DNA of 64,000 nucleotides from Pseudogemmatithrix spongiicola (GCF_030623445.1 NZ_CP130613.1:930001-994000), one strand, 5' to 3'; positions 19,362 through 29,800 are shown, counted from the first letter of the stretch. Notes: generated by a model from the sequence alone, not told the origin. Made by a program: numbers and translations.

Positions 19362-20702
19362 AGCGTCCGGCTGAACACCCGATCGGTGGTCCGGGGCGGC
19401 AGGTAGGCGTCGAAGGGCAAGCACAGGTTGCGCAGGAAGTAGCGACCGAGCTCGGTGACCGCGACGCGCTCGGATTGCACGGTGACGAGACCGTCGCGGG
19501 CGGTGGCCTCGAGCGCGTCGAGCGCCGGGGCGAGCGACTCCGGCACGCTCGCGCGCGGCAGCTCGAGGTTGCAGAGCAGCTGCTTGATGAGGCCGCCGCG
19601 AAGGCGATCGTCGTCCGTGAGCACGTGGCCGCGGACGAGGGGGAGCGCGCCGGCCTGCACGCGCTCGCGCCACTCGCCGAGCGTCGCGGCGTTCTGCGCG
19701 AAGACGCCGTTCACCTCGGAGATGGAACTCATGCCGATGCCGAGCAGGTGCGGGCCGGTCTCGGTGGTGTAGCCCATGAAGTTCCGGTGCAGGCGACCTT
19801 CGCGCTGGGCGACGGCGAGCGGATCGTCCTGGCGCGCGAAGTGATCGAAGCCGATCCACGCGTAGCCGGCATCGGTGAAACGGTCCACGATGTGGCGAAA
19901 GAGTTCGACGCGGTCGACGGTGCCCGGCAGCGCCTCGAGCGGGATCGCGCGCTGGTGGGCGCGCTGATTCGGCAAATGCGCGTAGCCGAACGACGCGATG
20001 CGGTCCGGATGGAGGGCGAGGACCTCGTCGATGGTCGCGTCGACGCTGGCGCGGGTCTGGTGCGGCAGCCCGTAGATGAGGTCGAGGTTGATCTGCGCGA
20101 AGCCGGCGCGGCGGGCCTGCTGCACGACGTCGCGGACCAGTGCGACGGGCTGGATGCGCCCGATCGCCCGCTGCACGTGATCGTCGAGGTCCTGCACGCC
20201 GAAGCTGACGCGCGAGAACCCGAGGCTGCGCAGGTGCTGCAACTGCCCATCCGTGACGACGCGCGGATCGCACTCGACCGAGAGCTCGGCGCCGGGCTCG
20301 AAGCGGAAGGCGTCGGTGAGCAGGCGGAGCGCGCGCTCGGTCTGCGCGCCCGTCAGCAGGTTTGGCGTGCCGCCGCCCCAGTGCATCTGGTGGACAGGTC
20401 GGCCCCACCCGAGTGCGTCCGTCAGCAGGGCGAGTTCATGCGCGACGTCGTCGAGGTAGGCGTCGACCTTGTCGCGCCGCTGCGTGGGGATGGCGTTGCA
20501 GCCGCAGTAGAGGCAGCGCGTGGCGCAGAAGGGGAAGTGCGCGTAAAGCGCAAAGGGATCCTGTGAGGGAACGGCCCGCAGGGCGTCCGTCCAGCGCTCG
20601 GCGGGAAAGTCGGACGACCACGACGGGACCGGCGGGTAACTGGTGTAGCGCGGGCCGGGCACGTCGTACTGATGGATGAGCGGTTCGGCGATCGTGACCA
20701 TG
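19358..20702 (-). CDS. hemN: Oxygen-independent coproporphyrinogen III oxidase
   Basis: A radical-SAM enzyme that oxidatively decarboxylates coproporphyrinogen III to protoporphyrinogen IX without oxygen. The 447-residue protein has the HemN N terminus (DVPGPRYTSYPPVP), the radical-SAM cluster motif CATRCLYCGCN (Cys-x3-Cys-x2-Cys-x-Cys as in true HemN rather than HemW), WGGGTPNLL, the nucleotide-binding GFSRVSFGVQD and the C-terminal HemN domain with MGYTT. The extra Cys of the four-Cys motif favours genuine HemN activity. The open frame continues far upstream into antisense of kefC; ATG 20702 is the natural family start. Confidence 0.93.
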
Positions 20703-20748
20703 GGGCTCGGCTGAGGTACTCCCGAACTTCGCCGGGCGCGCCGGGGGC

Positions 20749-20770
20749 TACAATGCGGAGAACCCCGCAT
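20749..20770 (+). promoter_or_regulatory. TACAAT -10 and start-site hairpin ahead of kefF-kefC
   Basis: TACAAT (20749-20754) is a good -10 on the plus strand. It overlaps a perfect 6-bp inverted repeat ATGCGG-AGAACC-CCGCAT (20753-20770). The leader to the first gene would be about 110 nt. The hairpin may be an operator or an early mRNA structure. Confidence 0.4.
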
Positions 20771-20878
20771 GTGGCGTAGGGATTTTGCCGGGGGTCGGGC
20801 GCACACTTCCCTCCCGGTGCGTACTGGAGCGCCGCGGGTCCCGGCCCCCGCTTTCCGGCACTCGTGCCCACGCCGTCG

Positions 20879-21415
20879 ATGTCCCGTCCCGTGTTGATCC
20901 TGTTCGCGCACCCCGCGTACGAGAAGTCGCGGGTGCATGTCGCGGTCGCGGCCGCCGTGCGTGACTTGCCGGGCGTGACGTTCCACGACCTCTATGAGGA
21001 GTACCCCGACCTCGATATCGACGTCCGGCGGGAGCAGGCGCTGCTCACCGCGCACGAAGTCGTGGTGTTCCAGCATCCCTTCTATTGGTATTCGGTCCCG
21101 CCGATCCTCAAGCAGTGGATGGACCTGGTGCTGGAGCACGGCTGGGCCTACGGTGCGTCGGGCCGCGCGCTCGAGGGCAAGACGTTGCAGGTGGCGATGA
21201 CCGCGGGCGGGCGTGAGCAGGCGTATGGGCCCGAGGGATTCAACCGCTTCAGTTTTCGCGAGTTCCTCGTACCCGTCGAGGCGACGGCGCGGCTGTGCCG
21301 CATGCACTTTGCGGAACCCTGGGTGGTGCCGGGCACGCATGTCATGGATGCCGCCGGCATCGCGGCGGCGGCGGAGTCGTACGCGGCGTTGATCCGCCGG
21401 CTCGGGGAGGGCTAG
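20879..21415 (+). CDS. KefF-like NAD(P)H oxidoreductase, K+ efflux ancillary subunit
   Basis: A flavodoxin-like quinone reductase of 178 residues. KefF/KefG proteins bind and activate the KefC/KefB potassium-proton antiporters. Marks are VLILFAHPAYEKSRVH, the conserved HPFYWYSVPPILKQWMD and the glycine loop TAGGREQAYGPEGFNRF. ATG 20879 starts right before the fold; GTG 20864 is an in-frame alternative. The next gene begins 4 nt after the stop and is the antiporter, which supports the assignment. Confidence 0.85.
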   Translation: MSRPVLILFAHPAYEKSRVHVAVAAAVRDLPGVTFHDLYEEYPDLDIDVRREQALLTAHEVVVFQHPFYWYSVPPILKQWMDLVLEHGWAYGASGRALEGKTLQVAMTAGGREQAYGPEGFNRFSFREFLVPVEATARLCRMHFAEPWVVPGTHVMDAAGIAAAAESYAALIRRLGEG

Positions 21416-21418
21416 GCG

Positions 21419-23320
21419 ATGCAGGACTTCTTGCTGTCGGCGACGGTGTATCTCGCCGCGGCGGTCATCGCCGTCCCGATCGCCAAGCGCCTCGGCCTCG
21501 GCTCCGTGCTTGGCTATCTCATCGCCGGCGTGGTCATCGGGCCCTCGGTGCTCGGTGTTGTCGGTGCAGAGGGCCAGGACGTGATGCACGCCGCGGAGTT
21601 CGGCGTGGTGATGATGCTGTTCGTGATCGGGCTGGAACTCGAGCCCGCGTTGCTGTGGCGCCTGCGCGGCGCGCTGCTGGGGCTCGGCGGCGCGCAGGTC
21701 GTGATCACGATGCTTGCCGTGGCCGGCATTCTTGCCGCGTTCGGATTCGCGTGGCAGGAGGGCCTGGCGACGGGTGCGATCCTCGCGCTGTCGTCCACGG
21801 CCATCGTGCTGCAGTCGCTGCAGGAGAAGGGCTGGATGCGCAGTGATGCCGGCGAGAAGTCGTTCGCCGTGCTGCTCTTCCAGGACTTGGCGGTGATTCC
21901 CATCCTCGCGCTGTTGCCGCTGCTGGCGACGCAGGCGGTGGTCGCGGGTGGGGACGGTCATGGTGCGGGCGCGTGGGCGGAGCACTTGCCGGGGTGGCAG
22001 CGCGCGTTGGTGACGTTCGGTGCCGTGGCGGCGATTGTCGGCGTTGGCCGGCTCGTGGTACCTCCCGCGTTCCGCAGCATCGCGAAGGCGCGGCTGCGGG
22101 AGACGTTTACCGCAGCCGCGCTGCTCCTCGTGATCGGCATCGCGGTGCTGATGCAGCTGGTGGGCCTCTCGCCGGCACTCGGCACCTTCCTTGGCGGCGT
22201 CGTGCTGGCGACCAGCGAGTTCCGCCACGAGCTCGAGAGCGACGTGGAGCCGTTCAAGGGACTGCTCCTCGGCGTGTTCTTCATTGCGGTGGGCGCGAGC
22301 ATCGACTTCGGGTTGATTGGCGAGCGGTTGCTGCTCGTGAGCGGCGCGGTGGTCGGGTTGGTGGCGCTCAAGTTCGCCGTGCTCTGGGGCATCGGGCGCG
22401 TGGCCGGCATGGCGCGCGACCAGCACCTGCTCTTTGCGCTGGCGTTGGCGCAGGGCGGCGAGTTCGGCTTCGTGCTGGTGTCGTTCGCGACGCAGAATGG
22501 CGTGCTGGGCGAGGCCGTGTCTGGCGTGCTCGTGGCGGCCATTGCGCTGTCGATGGCGGCGACACCGCTGCTCCTGCTGTTCTGGGAACGCGTGATTGCC
22601 CCTCGGGCGCAGGCGGCGTCCCGGCCGGTGCGTGCGATGGACCGCCCGGAGTCCGAGCATCCCGTGCTGATCGTCGGGTTCGGCGACTTCGGGAGCTCCG
22701 TGGGGCGCCTGCTGACGGCGGCGGGCGTGGAGTGCACGGTACTCGACCTGGATGCCGATCGCGTGGACGTGCTGCGCCGACTCGGCCTGCGGGTGTACTT
22801 CGGTGATGCGTCCCGCGAGGACCTGCTGCGCAGTGCCGGCATCGAGCGGGCGCGGCTTGTGATCCTCTGCGTCGGTGATGCCGCCGCGAACCTCGAACTC
22901 GCACGCCGCATTTCCCACGCGTTCCCCCATGTGCGCGTGCTCGCGCGCGCGGCCGGGCGGCTCTCGGCCTACGAGCTCTATGAGGCCGGTGTGGCGCACG
23001 TATACCGCGAGTCGGTGGATGCGGCCGTGCGACTGGGGGCCGATGCGCTGCAGGCGCTTGGGTGGCGGGCCCATGCGAGCTGGCGACTGGCGCAGGCCTT
23101 TCGCAAGCGGGACGAGGCGAACACGCAGCGGCTGGCGAGCATCTTCCGGGACCAAGAGGCCCACCTCTCGGAGGCCCGCGCCGCGATCCGGGACCTCGAG
23201 CGTACCCTGCGCGACGATCGGCTCTCGCCGGCCGTCCAAGACGAAGCGGCGTGGGACGCCGAGAGCCTGCGGCGGGAGTTCAAGGGCATGACCGACGGGA
23301 AGCCACCTGTCCCGCAGTAG
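21419..23320 (+). CDS. Kef-type K+/H+ antiporter with RCK domain
   Basis: A monovalent cation:proton antiporter-2 family protein of 633 residues. Twelve to thirteen membrane helices fill residues 1-385 with Kef marks GYLIAGVVIGPSVLG, FVIGLELEP, and the conserved FQDLAVIP. A TrkA-N/RCK domain begins near 415 (VLIVGFGDFGSSVGRLL, acid DLDADRVD), followed by a charged C-terminal coiled coil. It is coupled to the KefF-like gene, so it is probably a ligand-gated potassium efflux system protecting against electrophiles. Glutathione control is inferred from E. coli KefC and cannot be read here. Confidence 0.88.
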   Translation: MQDFLLSATVYLAAAVIAVPIAKRLGLGSVLGYLIAGVVIGPSVLGVVGAEGQDVMHAAEFGVVMMLFVIGLELEPALLWRLRGALLGLGGAQVVITMLAVAGILAAFGFAWQEGLATGAILALSSTAIVLQSLQEKGWMRSDAGEKSFAVLLFQDLAVIPILALLPLLATQAVVAGGDGHGAGAWAEHLPGWQRALVTFGAVAAIVGVGRLVVPPAFRSIAKARLRETFTAAALLLVIGIAVLMQLVGLSPALGTFLGGVVLATSEFRHELESDVEPFKGLLLGVFFIAVGASIDFGLIGERLLLVSGAVVGLVALKFAVLWGIGRVAGMARDQHLLFALALAQGGEFGFVLVSFATQNGVLGEAVSGVLVAAIALSMAATPLLLLFWERVIAPRAQAASRPVRAMDRPESEHPVLIVGFGDFGSSVGRLLTAAGVECTVLDLDADRVDVLRRLGLRVYFGDASREDLLRSAGIERARLVILCVGDAAANLELARRISHAFPHVRVLARAAGRLSAYELYEAGVAHVYRESVDAAVRLGADALQALGWRAHASWRLAQAFRKRDEANTQRLASIFRDQEAHLSEARAAIRDLERTLRDDRLSPAVQDEAAWDAESLRREFKGMTDGKPPVPQ

Positions 23321-23351
23321 CCTAGGCCGAAAGATTTCGTCAGTTTGAAGG

Positions 23352-24923
23352 ATGCCCAATGCCGATGCAGCCGTCATTGCCGCACCGGAGCGCGTGAAAG
23401 CGGTGGAAGCCACCGGTTTGCTGGACTCGCCGGCCAGTCCCGCGTTGGACCGCCTCACCCGGCTGACGACGCAGCTGCTCGGCGTGCCGGCATCGGTGGT
23501 GACGCTGATCGACCGCGATCGCCAGTTCTTCGCGGGCGCGAGCGGCCTCGGGGAGACGCTGGCGGCGTCGCGGCAGACGAGTCTCGATTACTCCTACTGC
23601 CAGCATGTGGTCGCGAGCGCCAAGCCGATGGTGGTGACGGACGCCGTGAGTCATCCGCTGGTGTACGACAACCTCGCGACGCTCAAGGACGGCATCCGCG
23701 CCTATGCCGGCATGCCGTTGATCGACTCGAACGGACAGGCGTTGGGCTCGTTCTGCGCCTTCGACACGAAACCACACGAGTGGTCGGAGCGCGACCTGCA
23801 GATCCTGCATGACCTCGCGCAGGCGGCGATGACGGAGATCGAGCTGCGCTTCGCCGGGCGGTTGCTCGAGGAACAGGGCGAGCAGCTGCGCGCCCTGCTC
23901 GACAACACCGACGAGCTCGTGGCGCGCTTCGGTCTCGACGGCGCGCTCACCTATGCGAACGCCGCGTGGCGTCGACTGCTGGGGCATCCGCCGGAGCCCC
24001 CCGTGGCGGGCTACCTGCAGTCGAAGCTCTCGGGTGTGGGACGCGAGCGCTTCGACGCTGCCTGGGCCGACGCACAGGCAGGCGAGCCAAGCGATGATCT
24101 CGAGCTCGGTCTCCTGTTGCCGAATGGCGATACTGCCCTCGTGCAGCTGCGCTTGGTTCCCGTGCGCACCAAGGGTATCGCGCGCGGCGTGCGCGTGTAT
24201 GGTCACGACGTCACCGACCTGCGGCGCGCCGAGCGCGCGAAGGACCAAGTGATCAGCCTCGTGAGCCATGAGCTCCGGACGCCCATCGGGGCGGTGCAGG
24301 GCGCGATGCAGTTGCTCGAACGCCTGTTGCCATCCCCCGTGCCGCCGAAGGTCGCGGAACTGGTCGCCCTCGCCAAGCGCAACGCCGATCGCCTGCTGAC
24401 GCTGGTGAACGACCTCCTCGACCTAGATCGCCTCGAGGCTGGCTCGGCGCCGTTCGAACCCGCGCTGCATCGCATGGCGGAGATCTTCACGACCGCCCGG
24501 GACGCGACGCAGCCGTTGGCCGAGCAGAAGGGCGTGCATCTCGAGTTCGGCCCTGGCGCGTCCGTCATCTTCGGCGATGCGACGTGGCTGGCCCACGTCG
24601 TCATCAACCTCGTCGCGAACGCCATCAAGTTCACGCCGGCGGGCGGCCACGTCCGCGTCCATTGCGTGGAGGACGAGGGCCAGGTGCAGGTGCGCGTCAC
24701 GGACACCGGGCGCGGCATTCCCGCGGCGGACGTTGGACGGATCTTCGAGCGCTTCGCGCAGGTGCAGCGCAGCGATGCCACGGAGAAGGGCGGCAGCGGG
24801 CTCGGCCTTGCGATCGCCCGCACGATCGTGCTCCAGCATGGCGGACGCATCTGGGTCGAGAGCGAGGTCGGGAAGGGTACGACCTTCGCGTTCACGTTGC
24901 CGACGCGTCTCGCTGCGCCGTAG
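23352..24923 (+). CDS. Cytoplasmic sensor histidine kinase, GAF-PAS-HisKA-HATPase
   Basis: A soluble 523-residue kinase with no membrane segment. A GAF domain spans about 25-165, with the CxxV-type segment SYCQHVVASAKPMVV and YAGMPLIDSNGQALGSFCAFD, a form seen in many redox or ligand GAFs. A PAS domain spans about 180-290, the HisKA has SHELRTPIGA (His near 306), and the HATPase has NLVANAIKF, DTGRGIP and GSGLGLAIA. All kinase motifs are intact. There is no linked regulator gene. The start is ATG 23352, with GAAGG directly upstream. Confidence 0.87.
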   Translation: MPNADAAVIAAPERVKAVEATGLLDSPASPALDRLTRLTTQLLGVPASVVTLIDRDRQFFAGASGLGETLAASRQTSLDYSYCQHVVASAKPMVVTDAVSHPLVYDNLATLKDGIRAYAGMPLIDSNGQALGSFCAFDTKPHEWSERDLQILHDLAQAAMTEIELRFAGRLLEEQGEQLRALLDNTDELVARFGLDGALTYANAAWRRLLGHPPEPPVAGYLQSKLSGVGRERFDAAWADAQAGEPSDDLELGLLLPNGDTALVQLRLVPVRTKGIARGVRVYGHDVTDLRRAERAKDQVISLVSHELRTPIGAVQGAMQLLERLLPSPVPPKVAELVALAKRNADRLLTLVNDLLDLDRLEAGSAPFEPALHRMAEIFTTARDATQPLAEQKGVHLEFGPGASVIFGDATWLAHVVINLVANAIKFTPAGGHVRVHCVEDEGQVQVRVTDTGRGIPAADVGRIFERFAQVQRSDATEKGGSGLGLAIARTIVLQHGGRIWVESEVGKGTTFAFTLPTRLAAP

Positions 24924-24954
24924 GTTCAGGGGCACACCCAAGCCAGAGGTTCCG

Positions 24955-25497
24955 ATGCGTCCGTTGTTGCGCGCCGCCTGTGCGATTCCCCTGCTATCCT
25001 GCGCGCTCGCGGCGCAGCCAGCCGCGCCGCAGGGCTGGCGCAATGAGTACTTGGCCGTCATGCAGGGCACGGCGGACAAGTACATCCAGCTGGCCGAGGC
25101 GATTCCAGCCGACAAGTATGAATGGCGTCCGGCGCCCGGTGTCCGCAGCATCGCGGAGGTGCTGCTGCATGTGGCGACGGCGAACTACGGGCTCGCGCCA
25201 CGACTTGGCGGACAACTGCCGGCCGGCGTGAACGTGCAGGGTCTGGAGCGCAGCACGACGGCGAAGGCGGAGGTGCTGCGACACCTCCGCGCGGCCTTCG
25301 CACATTTTCGCGGCACGGTCGAGGCTTTCCCCGAGGCGGACGCCGGACGCATGGTGCCATTCTTCGGGCCGCCCCAGATCACGGCGCGGCATTTCCTCTA
25401 CTTCAATGCAGACCACAACGGTGAGCACCTCGGCCAGCTCATCGCCTACGCGCGCATGAACGGTGTCACGCCTCCGTGGTCGGGCGGCGGAAACTGA
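24955..25497 (+). CDS. Exported DinB-family protein
   Basis: A 180-residue DinB-like four-helix protein with a signal peptide (about 20 residues ending CALAAQ), so it acts outside the cytoplasm. The family motif EVLLHVATANYG near residue 68 and the C-terminal DHNGEHLGQLIAYARMNGV provide the three His of the DinB metal site. DinB proteins are metal-dependent transferase-like proteins of mostly unknown function. Exported versions are frequent in Gemmatimonadota-like genomes. Confidence 0.83.
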   Translation: MRPLLRAACAIPLLSCALAAQPAAPQGWRNEYLAVMQGTADKYIQLAEAIPADKYEWRPAPGVRSIAEVLLHVATANYGLAPRLGGQLPAGVNVQGLERSTTAKAEVLRHLRAAFAHFRGTVEAFPEADAGRMVPFFGPPQITARHFLYFNADHNGEHLGQLIAYARMNGVTPPWSGGGN

Positions 25498-25504
25498 CGG
25501 AGAC

Positions 25505-25539
25505 ACGAAGGGCCGACCCGAGATGGGTCGGCCCTTCGT
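25505..25539. terminator. Bidirectional terminator hairpin
   Basis: A perfect 15-bp stem (5' arm ACGAAGGGCCGACCC, loop GAGAT) lies 8 nt after the DinB stop and before the convergent DUF481 gene. The symmetry allows it to work for both genes, although T runs are short. Confidence 0.8.
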
Positions 25540-25581
25540 CCACGTGGTGCGTGCCTGGCAGTAATGCGCCGTCCACGATCC

Positions 25582-26307
25582 TTAGAACGTGATCTGCACG
25601 CCCGTCGTGAAGATCCGATCCGTCGTCTGGAATCCGGGTTCCGGCAGGTTGTCGAAGCGGACCACGTACGAGACCTTCACGCCGATGCGCGCCGAGATCG
25701 GCGCCACGAGCGACGACTCGGTGTTGACGCGCCAGTCCTCGGTATCCTTGAAGTTCGGGATGCCCTCGACGGCCTGGAGGAAGTACGAGGCGGCGGAGAA
25801 CATGTGGCGGTACGCCAATGCCGCGCGGCCGGCGGGGAAATCATTGATCACGCCCGTCGTCGACTTCTGCTGCGTGACGCTTCCGCCGGCTTCGATGCGC
25901 AGCGTGTCCTTCGGCGCCCCGATGGCGCGCCACGCGATACCGAGGTTCTCCTCGAAGCGGCGCTCGATGCCGGCGAAGGTGTTGCGGTCGTAGGCCACGG
26001 TTGCGAAGGCGCTGAACACGCCGCCGAGCTTGTAGTCGCCGCGGAGGCCGGCCCTGAGGAAGTTCGTGTTGACCGTGCCCTGCTGCTCGCCGTAGACGAA
26101 GTTGAACGTCTGCTCGAGGCCGAGGCGGCCGCGCGACTGCGTCAGCTTCTGGCCCACGCTGGTCGTCGTGACCTGCGAGTTGCCGGCGGCCTGCACGTAG
26201 CCGAAGTCGGCGGTGATCTTGGTGACGACCGGGGTGGCCTCCTGCGCACGGGCAGAGGCCGCGAGGAGCGCGAGCGCCAACGGCGCCAGGCGATGCAGTC
26301 GGGACAT
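25582..26307 (-). CDS. DUF481 outer-membrane protein
   Basis: A 241-residue DUF481 (YdiY-like) protein with a signal peptide ending ARAQ. The mature chain is made of alternating amphipathic strands and ends in an aromatic residue (GVQITF), as expected for an outer-membrane barrel. Family text includes GNSQVTTTSVGQKL and YKLGGVFSAFATVAYDRNTFAGI. Function is unknown; E. coli YdiY is acid-induced. A TAGATT hexamer at 26334-26339 (minus strand) is a plausible -10 with a leader of about 20 nt. Confidence 0.85.
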   Translation of the reverse strand: MSRLHRLAPLALALLAASARAQEATPVVTKITADFGYVQAAGNSQVTTTSVGQKLTQSRGRLGLEQTFNFVYGEQQGTVNTNFLRAGLRGDYKLGGVFSAFATVAYDRNTFAGIERRFEENLGIAWRAIGAPKDTLRIEAGGSVTQQKSTTGVINDFPAGRAALAYRHMFSAASYFLQAVEGIPNFKDTEDWRVNTESSLVAPISARIGVKVSYVVRFDNLPEPGFQTTDRIFTTGVQITF

Positions 26308-26377
26308 GGGACCGAGTGTGAAGGGAAGGAGACAATCTAACGCGGGCGCGTCGCTGGCGGCACGATCGGCGGCCGGT

Positions 26378-26383
26378 TACACT
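26378..26383 (+). promoter_or_regulatory. -10-like hexamer TACACT, 8 nt before DUF1569 start
   Basis: TACACT is followed after 8 nt by ATG 26392, with no ribosome site. This is the same close spacing as at the other probable leaderless genes. Confidence 0.4.
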
Positions 26384-26391
26384 CCGCGCCA

Positions 26392-26835
26392 ATGGCGACG
26401 ACCATCTACGACGACGCGGCACGACGGGAGTTGCTCCGACGCCTGGACACCCTGCGTCCCGACCTCCCCCCGCGCTGGGGGCGAATGACCGCTCCGCAGA
26501 TGGTGACGCACATGCTGGAGGCGTTTCGCATGCCGTCCGGCGACCTGCGCATCCGCCGTAGCTTCGTGCCCCTGCGCCCGCTCGTGCGCTGGGTGATGCT
26601 GTACGTGTTGCCGTTCCCCAGGGGTGCGCCGACGGCTCCGCAACTGCTCCGGCGCGTCCCGTCCTCGTGGGAGTCCGATGTCGCCGCGTTGCGCAGCGCC
26701 ATTGCGCGCGCGACGCGCCCCGATCCCGGCGCGCCGATCGGCGATCACCCCATCTTCGGCGACATGAGCATCGACGACTGGGGCGTGCTGATGCACAAGC
26801 ACACCGACCACCACCTCCGGCAGTTCGGGGTCTAA
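26392..26835 (+). CDS. DUF1569 (DinB-like) protein
   Basis: A 147-residue cytoplasmic protein with the DUF1569 pattern: WGRMTAPQMVTHMLEAFRM near the start and HKHTDHHLRQFGV at the end. These supply the His of a DinB-type metal site. No signal peptide is present, unlike the DinB gene about 1 kb away. Function is unknown. Its end is 18 nt from the convergent tamB stop. Confidence 0.8.
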   Translation: MATTIYDDAARRELLRRLDTLRPDLPPRWGRMTAPQMVTHMLEAFRMPSGDLRIRRSFVPLRPLVRWVMLYVLPFPRGAPTAPQLLRRVPSSWESDVAALRSAIARATRPDPGAPIGDHPIFGDMSIDDWGVLMHKHTDHHLRQFGV

Positions 26836-26853
26836 CCGCGCCACGCGGGCAGC

Positions 26854-29800
26854 TTACCAGCGCCAGTCGCGATAGAGGTCGAGACCGAGCTGGTAGATCT
26901 GCGTGAAGGTGCCGATGCGGTTGCAGGGGGCGGACCCCGGCGTGAGCGAGAGCTCCGCACTCAAACGCTCGCGCGGACTGTACTCGGCCGTCACGCCGAA
27001 CCAGGCCGGCAGCGATTGGGCCGCGCGGTTCTCGCCCCGGCACACGCCGCCCGAGAGCCGCAGGTAGGAGTCCGTCCCGACCTGCGTACCGGCCGTGAGC
27101 GCGAACGAGTTGAGCAGGCCTTCGAACGAATTGAGCGTGAAATCGCGCGGCGAGTCGCCGGCCACGGTGACCACCTGCAGTTCGCTCAAGAAGGGCAAGC
27201 GCGCGCCGAGGGCACGTTCCGCGGCGCCGCCCAGCGACGGTACCAGGGCCGCCGTGGCGAGCCGCACCGCCGACGCGCTCTGCCCATCGAGCACGAAGCT
27301 TGGGGCGCCGAAGAGCAGGTAGGAGATGATCTCGGTGTCGCTGGCCGTGGTGCCGAGGTCTCCAGACGACAGGATGAGGCGTGGCGACTCCACGGAGCCG
27401 CTGAGGCGCGCGCCGATCTTCACATCCTCGCGCTGCGCCTGGCGGACGGTGTACGAGGTATGGATGTCGAGCGTCGGGGGGATGCTCAGGGGACCGTTGA
27501 GGCGCACGAGTCCGCTGTCCACCTGGAAGGTGCGCTGGAGCAGGCCGAGGTCGAGCCGGAACGTGCCGCGCGTGGCGAAGATCTCGCCGCGGATGTCTGG
27601 TTCATCCAAGGTGCCCGCGGCGGCCACTTCGCCGGTGAGCTGCACGTTGGCCTCCGGCGAGCGCAGCCGCACTTCGTTGCCGAGGCGCAAGCGCACGCCC
27701 TCGAGCCGCGGGGCGAACTGCGAGGCGGCCTCCTCCGCGGCACGGTCCTCCTCGAGGGCCAACGCACGCCGCCGCTGGCGCCCGATGAAGAGGTTGGCCT
27801 GGGGCACCGTGACATCGCCGCCCAACGCGAGCGAATCGAGCGGTCCGCGCATCCGGAGCTGCCAACTGACGTCCGCCTCGGCGGTGCGCGGATCGTCGAT
27901 GACGCGGAGGTTGCGCGCCACGGTGCGCAGGTCCGCGCGCCAGCCGTCGGCGCTGCGGTAAACGGCACCTTCGATGGCGGCCGTGTCCTGCTCGGCGCGT
28001 TCGTCATTGAGCCGCGCGCGCTGGATGATGATGGAGTCCGGTGCCAACGAGACGTCCATGAGCAGGTCGCGGAACCCGGTGCCGAGGGCCGGCACCACGA
28101 AGGCGCCATCGCGCACGAGGAGGAGGCCGCGCGGCTCGATGTTGCGCCACGTCCCGGTGACCTGCACATCCGCATCGAGACCGCCCTGCAGTTCGCGCAC
28201 GCCGGTGGTGAGCGCCTCGAAGCCGGCCAGAGGCGTGCCGTTCGCGGTGAGGCGCACGTACAGCGGGCGCTCGAGCAGACGCTCGTCGAGCGGCATCGCC
28301 TCCAGCGAGAGATCCACCGGCAACTCCGCGGTCAGCGCGATGGCGTCGCGCTGGAGCATGCGGGTGTCGAGCTGGAGGTCGGCGCGGCGGTCCGCGTAGC
28401 GGGCCGTCATGCGCAGTTCCGGCGCCTCGCGGTCCTCGACGCGCGTGGAATCGAGTCGCAGCGTCATCGCCAGCGTCGGCTCGGCCATCGTGCCGCCGAG
28501 GTCTGCGTCCGCGGTGAGCAGGCCGTCGATCCGCGGGGGGATGGCACCGGTGAAGCGCGCGTGCTTGAGTGGCACGCGCAGGGCCTGCGCGCGCAGCGCG
28601 ATTGGACCTGCCGAGTCGAGGCGCGCCGAGAGGGCGAAGCGCGCGCCGTCACGGCTGAGCAGCAGCAGCGAGTCGATCTCCAGTCGATCCGGTCCGCGGT
28701 AGAGGCGGCTCGGCCGTGCCAGCCGCCAGTCGGCGTCGCGGGTCCTCGCGCTCAGCGAGTCGACCTTGAGCTCCAGGCTGTCGCCCATGAGGTGCAGATC
28801 GGCGCGGCCCTGTGCGACGAGCGTATCCAGTGCGATCATGCGGAACGACGCATCGACCCAGCGCGGGTCGCGCACGGTGGCTTCCGCGCTCAGGCGATGG
28901 ATCGCCGCCGTGCCGGCGACGGCGTCGACGAGGTCGAACGTCGCGAGGCCCTGCGTCGCACTCGGCACGCCGTCGAGCAGGAGTTCGCCGTCGATGTGGC
29001 GCACCGCGTAACTCCCCGCGTGCAGCGAGTCGCCGCTCAGCGTGGCGCGCACGGCCATGGTATCCAGCGAGCCGAGCGCCAGGCCTTCGATGCGCAGGCG
29101 CCCGCCGAGCGAATCGGCCCACGCGGTGGCGAGGGAGTCGCCCAGTAGCGCCGCCAACGCGGGCACGGAATCCAACGTGGCGGTGAAGCGCAGCGTGTCG
29201 CGGAGCTGCGGATCGCGCGCGAGGCGTCCGCGAGCCGTGACGTGGCCGGCGTCGAGCGCGAGCCGCAGCGTATCCACGCGGAGGCCGCCGGGTTCCAGCA
29301 GCAGCTGCCCGATGCCCTCGCATATGGGGAAGCCATTGAGGCGCGAGGCGGTGTCCAGGCGGAAAGCGATGGGGCCGCTGGGTTCGTCCCAACCGCCGTC
29401 GATCCCGAGCTCGACGTCTCCGTGCAGCAGGTGAGCAGGGAGCGACTGTTCGACGAGCAGGCGAGAGGCGTCGAGCCCATCGATGCGCAGGCGCCCCTTG
29501 GCGACGAGCCGCGCCGTGTCCATCGAGGTGGCCCCCGTGAAGCGCATCTGCGCGCCCTCGCCGTCGAGCGCGAGATCGAGCGACACCGAGTCACCGCGCA
29601 CGGCGGTGTTGAGGGTTCCGCGCAGCACGCCGCGCAGCGGCATTCCGGCGACCGCCGGCCCGTACGCGGCGAGCGACACGGCCTCCAGCGTGAGGTCCGC
29701 TTCCAACCACGTGCGCGTCGTGTCCTCGGCGATGCGGCCGGCGCCGAGCACGCGTGTGGGCGGCAGGCCGCCGTCCACGTGGACGAGATCGAGCTCGCGG

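Noticed and set aside
19358-23458. Open frame of more than 1300 codons running from hemN back through antisense of kefF-kefC
   Set aside because: Only the last 447 residues match HemN. The rest is Arg/His-rich antisense of genuine antiporter and reductase genes, typical of high-GC DNA.
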